Below are positions 54,162-61,330 of a stretch of DNA of 64,000 bases, piece after piece. This DNA is from Oscillospiraceae bacterium (GTDB taxonomy: Bacteria; Bacillota; Clostridia; Oscillospirales; Oscillospiraceae), in NCBI GenBank assembly GCA_017405865.1, contig JAFQZN010000008.1, positions 1 through 64,000 on the forward strand. Reading direction: 5' to 3'. Below the pieces are notes generated by a model, which searched no databases, was not told where the DNA came from, and was given only the letters and a program-made list of their open reading frames with translations. The translations under genes and the position numbers were made by a program. Within the stretch, counting starts at the first letter, position 1, and each line of letters opens with the position of its first letter.

Positions 54162-54630
54162 TGCTTTCCTCCTTCAACGCGGCGCGAAGCATCTGCCTGC
54201 CGCGAAACAGCCTTGTTTTGACCGCTTGCTTTGTCAGGTGCAGGATGTGGGCGATCTCCTGTACGGAATAGTCCTCGTAGTAGTACAGGTGGATCACCGT
54301 GCGATACTGCATCGGCAGCGCGAGTACGGCTTCAAACAATACCCTGCTCTCCGGCTGTGGAAAGGTCAGATCCTGCGGATCGTCTTCCAGAGGGACAGTA
54401 TTTTTCCTGCTTGCGGCACGCAGGATATCCTTCGCGCGGTTGATTGCCAGACGCAGCAGCCAAGCGCGTAGATGTTCCGCAGAAAAAAATTCGCGCGATC
54501 GCGCATAATACTTCAAGAACGTCTCCTGCACCACGTCTTCTGCGTCCGGTTTGTTTTTCAGCAGGCTGTAGGCGGCCGCATAAACGCTGTTTGCATGCTG
54601 TGCCATGACCTGCTCCAAGGGTGGTTTCAT
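54145..54630 (-). CDS. ECF-type sigma-70 factor (module 2)
   Basis: A 161-residue sigma factor, the same length as module 1. Region 2 is YSLLKNKPDAEDVVQETFLKYYAR and region 4 is VIHLYYYEDYSVQEIAHILHLTKQAVKTRLFRGRQMLR. GAGGTG lies about 8 bases before ATG 54630. A TGAAAGG-CCTTTCG palindrome lies 22 bases upstream of the start. Confidence 0.9.
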   Translation of the reverse strand: MKPPLEQVMAQHANSVYAAAYSLLKNKPDAEDVVQETFLKYYARSREFFSAEHLRAWLLRLAINRAKDILRAASRKNTVPLEDDPQDLTFPQPESRVLFEAVLALPMQYRTVIHLYYYEDYSVQEIAHILHLTKQAVKTRLFRGRQMLRAALKEESNDDAT

Positions 54631-54651
54631 GCTCTGTCACCTCGATGTTTC

Positions 54652-54665
54652 CGAAAGGCCTTTCA
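54652..54665 (-). promoter_or_regulatory. TGAAAGG palindrome upstream of sigma module 2
   Basis: Minus strand TGAAAGG-CCTTTCG, preceded by TATATC-AGG, mirrors TATGAT-AG before the module 1 palindrome. It is probably a shared operator or part of an ECF-dependent promoter. Confidence 0.5.
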
Positions 54666-54716
54666 CCTGATATACGATCCAAAGCCAGAAAAGGTTTCAA
54701 TTCTATAAAAATTTAA

Positions 54717-54740
54717 GGGAGCCGCTGCCGGCTCCCTTGG
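54717..54740 (-). terminator. Terminator of the radA operon
   Basis: Stem GGGAGCCG/CGGCTCCC with a 4-nt loop; on the minus strand it is followed by TTAAATTTTT. Confidence 0.7.
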
Positions 54741-54742
54741 CT

Positions 54743-55750
54743 TTAAAGGTTCAGGATTTTTTTGTAATATGGCCAAAGGCCGCACTTTTCGGGGTAATGC
54801 GGCGCGAGCTGGCACAGATCGGTTCCCGGATACTCGTTGCCCTCGATGATCACGGGCCCGTCGGGCGTGATCGCCACGTCCCAGCCGACGTGCCGCATCT
54901 GCGGCAGTACCTTCGCCGCCTTCTTCGCCAGCGCGATGGCGTCTGGCACCATGGGAAGCTGATAGCCCTCGAAGACGACGCCGGTATCGGGATGGGCGGA
55001 AAAGACGTTGAAATAGTCGTCCGTGGCGACGGAGCGGATCTTGCCGGTTTTTTCATCGACACGGCAGAGCATGCCGCCGCGTCCCGTGTTGTCGCAGGCG
55101 CAGCCGCCTCTGCCGATTTTGACGATGATATACGCGATCAGCACGTCGTCGCCGACCACGTCCGTCACGATGCGCATGGAGTTGACGGACGACGGATGGA
55201 GCTTCGCCATATCCGGATGCTGCTTGATCGCGTGCTCCAGAATCGGCAGGTTTTTCTCATGGACGTAACGCAGGATCGCTTCCGTGTTTTCAAAATCCGC
55301 GACCTCGAGCTTTTCCACACCCTGCCCGCAGGAGCCGTGATTCGGCTTTGCGAAGAAACAGGTCTGCCCCTGCAGGAAGTCTTCCAGCTCCGCCACCGTC
55401 GCCGTCTCGCCGTTCAGCGTCTTGCGGTGAAGGAACGTTGCAAACCGCTCGTTGAAGCGCAGCTTGTCGTCGAATTCTTCTGCAAACGAATAATCGTTCA
55501 TCAGCTCGCAGACCTTCTTGTTGCGTACGCGCGTCAGGTAGGTGTCGCGCTGCTTGCCGTTCATGTCGTAGAAGCCGAACATGACGTAATCGTAGTAGCC
55601 CGCGCCGTAGCGCAGGGCGCACCAAGCCATGGAGCAAAGCGTCCGCGCCTTGCTCTGACCGCTTTTTTCCTTGACGATCTGCGTCATCTGCTTCAGCTTA
55701 TCGAATTTCATCCCGCGCACGACGCGGGCGATATATTTGATCCCGGGCAT
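54743..55750 (-). CDS. Sugar-transfer-associated ATP-grasp protein
   Basis: A 335-residue protein of the ATPgrasp_ST type. It has FFAKPNHGSCGQGVEKLEV (ATP-binding Lys and glycine-rich loop), HPSSVNSMRIVT, and the metal-binding end GPVIIEGNEYPGTDLCQL. The family is tied to capsule and cell-surface polysaccharide loci, but here it is the last gene of a cwlD-radA-atpgrasp operon, 13 bases after radA. The substrate is unknown. Confidence 0.85.
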   Translation of the reverse strand: MPGIKYIARVVRGMKFDKLKQMTQIVKEKSGQSKARTLCSMAWCALRYGAGYYDYVMFGFYDMNGKQRDTYLTRVRNKKVCELMNDYSFAEEFDDKLRFNERFATFLHRKTLNGETATVAELEDFLQGQTCFFAKPNHGSCGQGVEKLEVADFENTEAILRYVHEKNLPILEHAIKQHPDMAKLHPSSVNSMRIVTDVVGDDVLIAYIIVKIGRGGCACDNTGRGGMLCRVDEKTGKIRSVATDDYFNVFSAHPDTGVVFEGYQLPMVPDAIALAKKAAKVLPQMRHVGWDVAITPDGPVIIEGNEYPGTDLCQLAPHYPEKCGLWPYYKKILNL

Positions 55751-55763
55751 AGTCTTCCCTCCA

Positions 55764-57110
55764 TCAGAACGCGACGGCGATCGCCTCGCGGACGTTTTTC
55801 ACGCGCAGAAGCTCCAGACCGTCCGGAACGATCAGATCCTTCGTACCGCTGCGCGGAATGATGCACTGCGTAAAGCCGAGACGGCGTATTTCAGCAAGAC
55901 GCTGCGAAAGCTGACCGACCGCGCGGATCTCTCCGGTCAGACCGACCTCACCGACCGCAGCAAGCGTATCGGAAACGGGCTTGTCCTGCGCCGCAGACGC
56001 GGCGGCGACCACCACGGACAGATCAGCTGCAGGCTCGTCCAGCCGCAGACCGCCGATGACGTTCAGATACACGTCCGCGTTGGAAAACCGCAGCCCGCCT
56101 CGCTTTTCCAGCACCGCCAGCAGCATGGCGGCGCGGTTATAATCCAGCCCATTGCTTGTGCGGCGCGGCACGGACAGCGACGACGGCGAAACGAGCGCCT
56201 GCACCTCTGCAAGAATCGGTCTTGTTCCCTCCATCACGCAGGCGACGCAGGTGCCGGGCGTACCGAGCGGTCTGCCTGCCAAAAGGAGCTCCGAGGGATT
56301 CGGCACTTCGCACAGACCGGTATCGTGCATTTCGAACACGCCGATCTCGTTCGTCGAGCCGAAGCGGTTCTTCGCGGCGCGGAGCAAGCGGTACGAGGTA
56401 TGCGACTCGCCTTCGAAATACAGCACGCAGTCGACCATGTGCTCCAGCACCTTCGGCCCCGCGATTGCGCCCTCCTTGTTGATATGACCGACCAGAAAGA
56501 CCGTCACGCCGCTCCCCTTGCAGTATTGCATCAGGCGCATCGTGCAGTCGCGCACCTGCGTGACGGAGCCGGCGGAAGCAGGCTTGTCCTCGGAATAGAG
56601 CGTCTGCACGGAGTCGACGATCAGCACGTCGGGGCTGACGTTCTCCGCAGCGGCAAGGATGCTGTCCAGATTCGTCTCACACAGCAGAAACAGACCGTCG
56701 CTTTTCACGCCGAGCCGCTGCGCGCGCAGCTTGAGCTGACTTTCGCTTTCCTCGCCGGAGACGTAGAGAACGGTCTGATCTTTGAGTATATGCTCGCAGA
56801 TCTGCAAAAGCAGCGTCGACTTGCCGATGCCGGGCGCGCCGCTGACCAGCACAAGAGAACCGCGCACCGCACCGCCGCCGAGCACGCGATCCAGCTCGCC
56901 CATGCCGGTGGAGAAGCGCAGCGCCTCGTCCGAGGTGATCTCCGAAAGGCGTTTTGGCGCTGCGCCGCCAGAACGTGGCGCGGCTTTGACAGACGCAGAG
57001 GGCGTATATTCTTCTAATGTGTTCCACTGACCGCACGACGGACAGCGCCCCGCCCACTTGGGCGACTCGTTGCCGCAGATCGTGCAGACAAAGACGGTTT
57101 TAGATTTCAT
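55764..57110 (-). CDS. radA: DNA repair protein RadA
   Basis: A 448-residue RecA-like ATPase for branch migration in recombination. It has the zinc finger CTICGN with CPSCGQW, Walker A SGAPGIGKSTL, the RadA motif AKNRFGSTNEIG, and a C-terminal Lon-type domain (SLSVPRRTSNGLDYNRAAMLLAVLEK). It overlaps cwlD by 11 bases. Confidence 0.96.
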   Translation of the reverse strand: MKSKTVFVCTICGNESPKWAGRCPSCGQWNTLEEYTPSASVKAAPRSGGAAPKRLSEITSDEALRFSTGMGELDRVLGGGAVRGSLVLVSGAPGIGKSTLLLQICEHILKDQTVLYVSGEESESQLKLRAQRLGVKSDGLFLLCETNLDSILAAAENVSPDVLIVDSVQTLYSEDKPASAGSVTQVRDCTMRLMQYCKGSGVTVFLVGHINKEGAIAGPKVLEHMVDCVLYFEGESHTSYRLLRAAKNRFGSTNEIGVFEMHDTGLCEVPNPSELLLAGRPLGTPGTCVACVMEGTRPILAEVQALVSPSSLSVPRRTSNGLDYNRAAMLLAVLEKRGGLRFSNADVYLNVIGGLRLDEPAADLSVVVAAASAAQDKPVSDTLAAVGEVGLTGEIRAVGQLSQRLAEIRRLGFTQCIIPRSGTKDLIVPDGLELLRVKNVREAIAVAF

Positions 57111-57804
57111 TCGTATCCTCCAGATAGGTCAGCAGACTGCCTGCAATGGCAGCGGCCAGTTTCTTTTGATAGGACGGATCGCGCAGAAGCTGCTCCTCCG
57201 CGTAATTCGACAGGAAGCCGCATTCGACCAGCGCAGCGGGACAGGAGACGTGCTCCATCAGATAGACGTCTCTTGCCGGCTTGCAGGCACGGTGATTGGC
57301 AGGATCGACCTGCGCGATCAGCGACGACTGCAGCGCTTCGGCAAGCGCCTCGCTGCCGGTGGCATAGAAGACCTGCGCGCCGCGATACTTTTCCTCTGCA
57401 AAGTGATTTTGATGAATGCTGATCAGAACGGCGTTCGGCGTGTTTTGCACGAAGGCGACGCGGTTTCTGATGTCAGAGACTTTTTTTGCGGCGATGGTGT
57501 CCCCCTCCGTATAAACGGAAACGTCCTCCGTGCGGATCATCCTCGTATCTGCGCCCAAAAAGCGCAGCAGGTCGTTCAGGCGCAGGGAGATCTCGAGATT
57601 GATCCCGCTTTCGCGGACGCCGGAGACGGAGAGCGCGCCGCCGTCTTCTCCGCCGTGTCCCGCGTCGATGACGATGACCGGCGCAGGCGTCTGCGCAGAG
57701 CTGACGGCAATGGCAGAGCCGAGCCGTGAGAGCAATGCGGCAGACAGCAGCGCCACAGCGCAGACCAAAACATAGAATATCCCGTACTTTTTGAAGTAGG
57801 ACAT
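57100..57804 (-). CDS. cwlD: N-acetylmuramoyl-L-alanine amidase, CwlD type
   Basis: A 234-residue Amidase_3 enzyme with an N-terminal membrane anchor (about 8-30). Zinc ligands are in VIDAGHGGEDGG and SIHQNHF, and the catalytic Glu is in ALVECGFLSN. CwlD prepares muramic lactam in the spore cortex, and the length fits CwlD rather than autolysins, pointing to a sporulating ancestry. It leads the radA operon. Confidence 0.85.
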   Translation of the reverse strand: MSYFKKYGIFYVLVCAVALLSAALLSRLGSAIAVSSAQTPAPVIVIDAGHGGEDGGALSVSGVRESGINLEISLRLNDLLRFLGADTRMIRTEDVSVYTEGDTIAAKKVSDIRNRVAFVQNTPNAVLISIHQNHFAEEKYRGAQVFYATGSEALAEALQSSLIAQVDPANHRACKPARDVYLMEHVSCPAALVECGFLSNYAEEQLLRDPSYQKKLAAAIAGSLLTYLEDTNEI

Positions 57805-57854
57805 GATAACACCCCCACACCACCTTATGCCGCGGATGGGTGCGTTACTATTTT

Positions 57855-57882
57855 ATTTTACCATTTTTTTATTGCCTGTCAA
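57855..57882 (-). promoter_or_regulatory. cwlD-radA promoter
   Basis: Minus strand TTGACA (57882-57877), 16-nt spacer, TGg-extended TAAAAT (57860-57855). It lies just after the dinB stop. Confidence 0.6.
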
Positions 57883-57885
57883 CCA

Positions 57886-59145
57886 TTAAACGGGTTTCGT
57901 AATGCCTGTGCGACGCTCCTTGGACAGCCCTCCTGCGAGGACGACCTTATCCCCGACGAACCGCGCCCGGCGCAGGATCCCCTCTCCGTACTTATCGCGC
58001 AGATCGTCGATCGTGTTGTCCAGCGCAGCCTTCTTTTCATATTGCTCCGCGCTGACAACGGCAAAGAGATCATACTGCCGCATGCCGCGCTCCTCCAGAC
58101 GGGTCGCATGAACGCCGAGCTGCCGCAGCGGCGTCACGCCGTCCCAAGCGTCGTCAAATATACGACAGGCATAGCGGAACATCTCCTCCGTGCTGTCCGT
58201 GGCGTTGGGGAGCGTCATCTGGTGAGAAAAGTTAAAAAACTGATTGGTGCGGAGGCTGACGGCAAGGCAGCGGGCGGATTTTTTGTCCCGCCGCATGCGC
58301 ATCCCGACCGTTTCGCACAGGGAAAGCAGGATGCGATAGGCGCTCGGCGCATCCGTCACGTCCGCAGGAAGGGTGGTCGCGTTGCCGTAGCCCTTGTTGT
58401 CGGGCGGCTGGGGTAGCAGCGTGCAGGAATAGCGCCCGTTGGCGGAGTGCCACAGATCCACGCCGGGCTTGTGGAGCTTCCGCCGCAAAAGCGCAGGGTC
58501 GGCATGCGCCAGCTGCCCGATGGTGTCAATGCCCAGAAGATGCAGCTTGCGCTCTGTCGCGGAGCCGACCATGAACAGCTCGCGCACCGGAAGCGGCCAG
58601 AGCTTCTGCTCTATTTCCCAGGGAAAGAGCGTATGCACCTTGTTCGGCTTTTCAAAGTCCCCTGCCATCTTCGCCAGCAGCTTATTCGAGGAAATGCCGA
58701 TATTGACCGTGAAGCCGAACTCATCGTAAATCCGCTGCCGCAGCATTTCCGCCGCTGCGACCGGCGAGCCGTACAGGCCCTCCGTGCCGCTCATGTCCGC
58801 CCACGCCTCGTCGATGGAATACTGCTCCACGACGGGCGCGACTTCCCGCAGCAGAGCGGTAAAATGCCGCGAGGCTTCCACATAAAGTCCGTAGTCCGGC
58901 GGGACAAGGATCAAATTCGGGCACTTCTGCTGCGCCTGAAAGATCGGCTCGCCGGTCTTGACGCCGTATTTTTTGGCAGGAATGCTTTTGGCAAGGATGA
59001 CGCCCTGCCGGCTCTCCTTACTGCCGGCGACGGCGGAGGGAACGTCGCGCAGGTCGAGCTTCTCGCCCAGCACGCGCACGCGGTAGGCGGCGGACCAGGA
59101 TAAAAACGCGCTGTTGACGTCAATATGAAAAATGACCTTCTTCAT
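57886..59145 (-). CDS. Y-family DNA polymerase (Pol IV/UmuC type)
   Basis: A 419-residue translesion polymerase. The first metal-binding motif is FHIDVNSAFLSW, the catalytic pair is in QYSIDEAWADMS, followed by the helix-hairpin-helix (TIGQLAHADPALLRRKL) and the little-finger domain. ATG 59145 is the conserved MKKVIFHID start; a longer frame reaches into the upstream gene. It overlaps the upstream 86-residue gene's end region and shares its SOS-like promoter. Confidence 0.92.
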   Translation of the reverse strand: MKKVIFHIDVNSAFLSWSAAYRVRVLGEKLDLRDVPSAVAGSKESRQGVILAKSIPAKKYGVKTGEPIFQAQQKCPNLILVPPDYGLYVEASRHFTALLREVAPVVEQYSIDEAWADMSGTEGLYGSPVAAAEMLRQRIYDEFGFTVNIGISSNKLLAKMAGDFEKPNKVHTLFPWEIEQKLWPLPVRELFMVGSATERKLHLLGIDTIGQLAHADPALLRRKLHKPGVDLWHSANGRYSCTLLPQPPDNKGYGNATTLPADVTDAPSAYRILLSLCETVGMRMRRDKKSARCLAVSLRTNQFFNFSHQMTLPNATDSTEEMFRYACRIFDDAWDGVTPLRQLGVHATRLEERGMRQYDLFAVVSAEQYEKKAALDNTIDDLRDKYGEGILRRARFVGDKVVLAGGLSKERRTGITKPV

Positions 59146-59146
59146 T

Positions 59147-59407
59147 TCAGTACACCACCCGAAACAGCGTCCAACGGTGCGTCTTGACCGTGTAGCGCAG
59201 CTCAAAGAGCTTTTCCTTTTCCTCTATGGTCGCCTTGCAAAGATACTGGATCGCGTCAATGCCGGCAAAGCAGATCGGCTTTACGCTGACGACCTGCGAG
59301 ATCGCAACGGTTTGCAGACAGTGATCCTCGTTTTCCAGCCGGAAGCGCAGCGGCGTGATGCTGCCGTCCGTTGCAAAGACAGAGATCATTTCAATCTGTA
59401 AATTCAA
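59147..59407 (-). CDS. Small conserved partner protein of the Y-family polymerase operon
   Basis: An 86-residue protein beginning NLQIEMISVFATDGSITPLRF and ending FELRYTVKTHRWTLFRVVY. I recognise the layout of a small beta-rich protein placed directly before UmuC/DinB in Clostridia, but no function is known to me. TTG 59407 has a GAAGTGAG ribosome site. It ends one base before the polymerase start, so the genes are coupled. Confidence 0.7.
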   Translation of the reverse strand: MNLQIEMISVFATDGSITPLRFRLENEDHCLQTVAISQVVSVKPICFAGIDAIQYLCKATIEEKEKLFELRYTVKTHRWTLFRVVY

Positions 59408-59438
59408 GCCGCTCACTTCCCTTTTGTTTGATAATCCT

Positions 59439-59467
59439 ATTATAGCAAACATTTGTTCTAATATCAA
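59439..59467 (-). promoter_or_regulatory. SOS-regulated promoter (LexA-box-like operator)
   Basis: Minus strand TTGATA (59467-59462), 17-nt spacer, TGc-extended TATAAT (59444-59439). The spacer contains GAACAAATGTTTG (59458-59446), matching the Gram-positive LexA box core GAAC-N4-GTTY in 12 of 14 positions. Confidence 0.7.
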
Positions 59468-59484
59468 GAGGAATTTTACGGAAC

Positions 59485-59513
59485 TTGCATTTTTGGCAAA
59501 AAACTGCTATGAT
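59485..59513 (+). promoter_or_regulatory. smpB promoter
   Basis: -35 TTGCAT (59485-59490), 17-nt spacer, TGc-extended -10 TATGAT (59508-59513). Confidence 0.65.
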
Positions 59514-59563
59514 CTCTTGACAGGGATGATATAATATATTACGGCGCGAAGGGCGGTGAGCAG

Positions 59564-60028
59564 ATGGAAAACAAGGGAGTCAAGATCATAGCGAAAAATG
59601 CCAAGGCGTTCCACGAATACTTCGTGGAGGAGCGCTTCGAGGCGGGCATCGAGCTGTTCGGCACCGAGGTCAAATCCATCCGGCTCGGCACGCTGAATCT
59701 GAAGGACGCATGGTGCCAGGTGAAAAACGGCGAGCTTTGGATCCGTCAAATGCATATCAGTCCCTATGAACAGGGCAACATATTCAACAAAGACCCGGTG
59801 CGTCCGCGCAGACTGCTCCTGCACAAGCGGGAGATCATGCGGCTGTTCTCCAAGGTCAAGCTGGAGGGCTATTCGATCATTCCCCTCTCCGTGTACCTGA
59901 AAAACTCGCGGGTCAAGCTGGAGATCGCGCTCTGCAAGGGCAAAAAGCTCTACGATAAGCGGCAGGACGCCGCCAACAAGGACGCGCGCCGTCAGATTGA
60001 CCGCGCGATGAAAGAAAGGAATCACTGA
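59564..60028 (+). CDS. smpB: SsrA-binding protein SmpB
   Basis: A 154-residue tmRNA partner for trans-translation. Family blocks are [51 protein letters not shown]-like HISPYEQGN and the basic tail [24 protein letters not shown]. The tmRNA gene lies 0.6 kb downstream in the same orientation. Confidence 0.97.
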   Translation: MENKGVKIIAKNAKAFHEYFVEERFEAGIELFGTEVKSIRLGTLNLKDAWCQVKNGELWIRQMHISPYEQGNIFNKDPVRPRRLLLHKREIMRLFSKVKLEGYSIIPLSVYLKNSRVKLEIALCKGKKLYDKRQDAANKDARRQIDRAMKERNH

Positions 60029-60029
60029 T

Positions 60030-60566
60030 ATGGAAAACCCCATTGTCACACTGGAAATGGAAAACGGCGGCGTCATCACCGCAGAGCTCTACCCCGACGT
60101 CGCGCCGCAGTCGGTCTATAACTTCATTGCGCTGGCGAACAGCGGCTTCTACGACGGACTGATCTTCCACCGCGTCATCCCCGGCTTTATGATCCAGGGC
60201 GGCTGCCCGGAGGGCACCGGCATGGGCGGACCCGGCTACTGCATCAAGGGCGAATTCCTCTTCAACGGCGTAGACAACAAGCTCAAGCACAAGCGCGGCG
60301 TACTGTCGATGGCGAGAGCGTCCTCCCCCAACTCCGCTGGTTCGCAGTTCTTCATCATGCATCAGGACGCGCCGCATCTGGACAAGCAGTACGCAGCCTT
60401 CGGCAAGGTACTCAGCGGCATGGAGGTCGTCGATGCGATCTGCAAGGTCAAGACCGACGGCAACGACCGCCCCATGACGGAGCAGAAGATCAAGTCCATC
60501 CGCGTCGATACCAAGGGCGAGACGTATCCGGAGCCCAAGAAGCTGCCGGACCCTTTCCACAGATAA
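60030..60566 (+). CDS. Cyclophilin-type peptidyl-prolyl isomerase
   Basis: A 178-residue cytoplasmic cyclophilin. It has [44 protein letters not shown] and [12 protein letters not shown], with the catalytic Arg in FHRV. No signal peptide is present. It starts one base after smpB. Confidence 0.94.
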   Translation: MENPIVTLEMENGGVITAELYPDVAPQSVYNFIALANSGFYDGLIFHRVIPGFMIQGGCPEGTGMGGPGYCIKGEFLFNGVDNKLKHKRGVLSMARASSPNSAGSQFFIMHQDAPHLDKQYAAFGKVLSGMEVVDAICKVKTDGNDRPMTEQKIKSIRVDTKGETYPEPKKLPDPFHR

Positions 60567-60625
60567 ACAAATAATCATACTGTCCGCCGGTGAGCGGGAT
60601 ACGAAAACCGCTCACCGCGAAATAC

Positions 60626-60978
60626 GGGGGCGCACCGGTTTCGACGGGGGCAGTGAGGCTTGAATAGCGGGTCGTGGCGCCTGACCACGATAAAACGGGT
60701 AACTTTTTCTAAATTAACTGACAACAATCAGTTCGCTCTGGCTGCCTAATTAGGCCGGCCCATCCGCCCCGAAAGGTCCACGAGTCGGGCTCGGGTGTCA
60801 TTTGAGTGGAGAACGTGCGTGCGGTAAGCTTTGCCCGTACCATGCACCTATGAAGCTACTGAATCCGGCAGAGTGTCTGCTCCCGGCCGGATGAGGGAAT
60901 GTAAATAACAGACTGCACCCGGAGAAGTTCCTGTCAAGCTGTTTTCGGACGGGAGTTCGACTCTCCCCGCCTCCACCA
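60626..60978 (+). ncRNA. ssrA: Transfer-messenger RNA (tmRNA)
   Basis: A 353-nt RNA. The 5' end GGGGGCG (60626-60632) pairs with CGCCTCC before ACCA at 60968-60978, and the canonical CGCACCGGTTTCGACGGGGG follows. The tRNA-like 3' part has GGGAGTTCGACTCTCCC. The tag frame ends DNNQFALAA with TAA 60747-60749, the usual ALAA degron. The resume codon is uncertain; residues before DNNQ may be SKLT. Confidence 0.95.
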
Positions 60979-61022
60979 TGCAAAAGAGAGGACACGCCAA
61001 CGGCGCGTCCTCTCTTTTGCAT
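60978..61022 (+). terminator. Terminator of ssrA
   Basis: A long stem ATGCAAAAGAGAGGAC with its complement (61007-61022) and an inner CGCC/GGCG pair, beginning at the last base of the tmRNA. Confidence 0.75.
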
Positions 61023-61035
61023 CTTCGGAAACGAA

Positions 61036-61148
61036 GGGGGATCGAAAGCTCAAATCGGAACAGCGCGGTGCGCTGTTCCTGCAACCAGTCCGGAGACTGG
61101 TTGCTGCCTTTGTTTTTTGCCAGCGGCAAAAAACGCAAACGATCCCCC
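61036..61148. repeat. 113-bp element of three perfect 10-bp hairpins inside terminal inverted repeats
   Basis: Ends GGGGGATCG (61036-61044) and CGATCCCCC (61140-61148) are inverted. Between them: GGAACAGCGC-ggt-complement (61057-61079), GCAACCAGTC-cgga-complement (61081-61104), and GTTTTTTGCC-agc-complement (61112-61134). All three stems are perfect. The element is non-coding and lies between the tmRNA 3' TCCACCA and a second TCCACCA at 61154-61160. Confidence 0.7.
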
Positions 61149-61224
61149 TAAGGTCCACCACGAGAGAATAATCCGACTAGAAAAATGAAATTATGATCTT
61201 TTTGTGAATAATGGTCCCACCCTC

Positions 61225-61293
61225 TTGACAAGCCCGGCAAGGCACGGTATAGTGATGACAACAGGATTAGCACTCTCATGACCAGAGTGCTAA
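61225..61293 (+). promoter_or_regulatory. clpB promoter with CIRCE operator
   Basis: -35 TTGACA (61225-61230), 17-nt spacer, -10 TATAGT (61248-61253). A perfect CIRCE element, TTAGCACTC-N9-GAGTGCTAA, lies at 61267-61293, just after the expected start point. It is the HrcA binding site, so clpB should be repressed by HrcA and induced by heat. Confidence 0.93.
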
Positions 61294-61330
61294 AAGCGAA
61301 TAGAGTCCTTGCTCGGAAAGGAGAATACAG

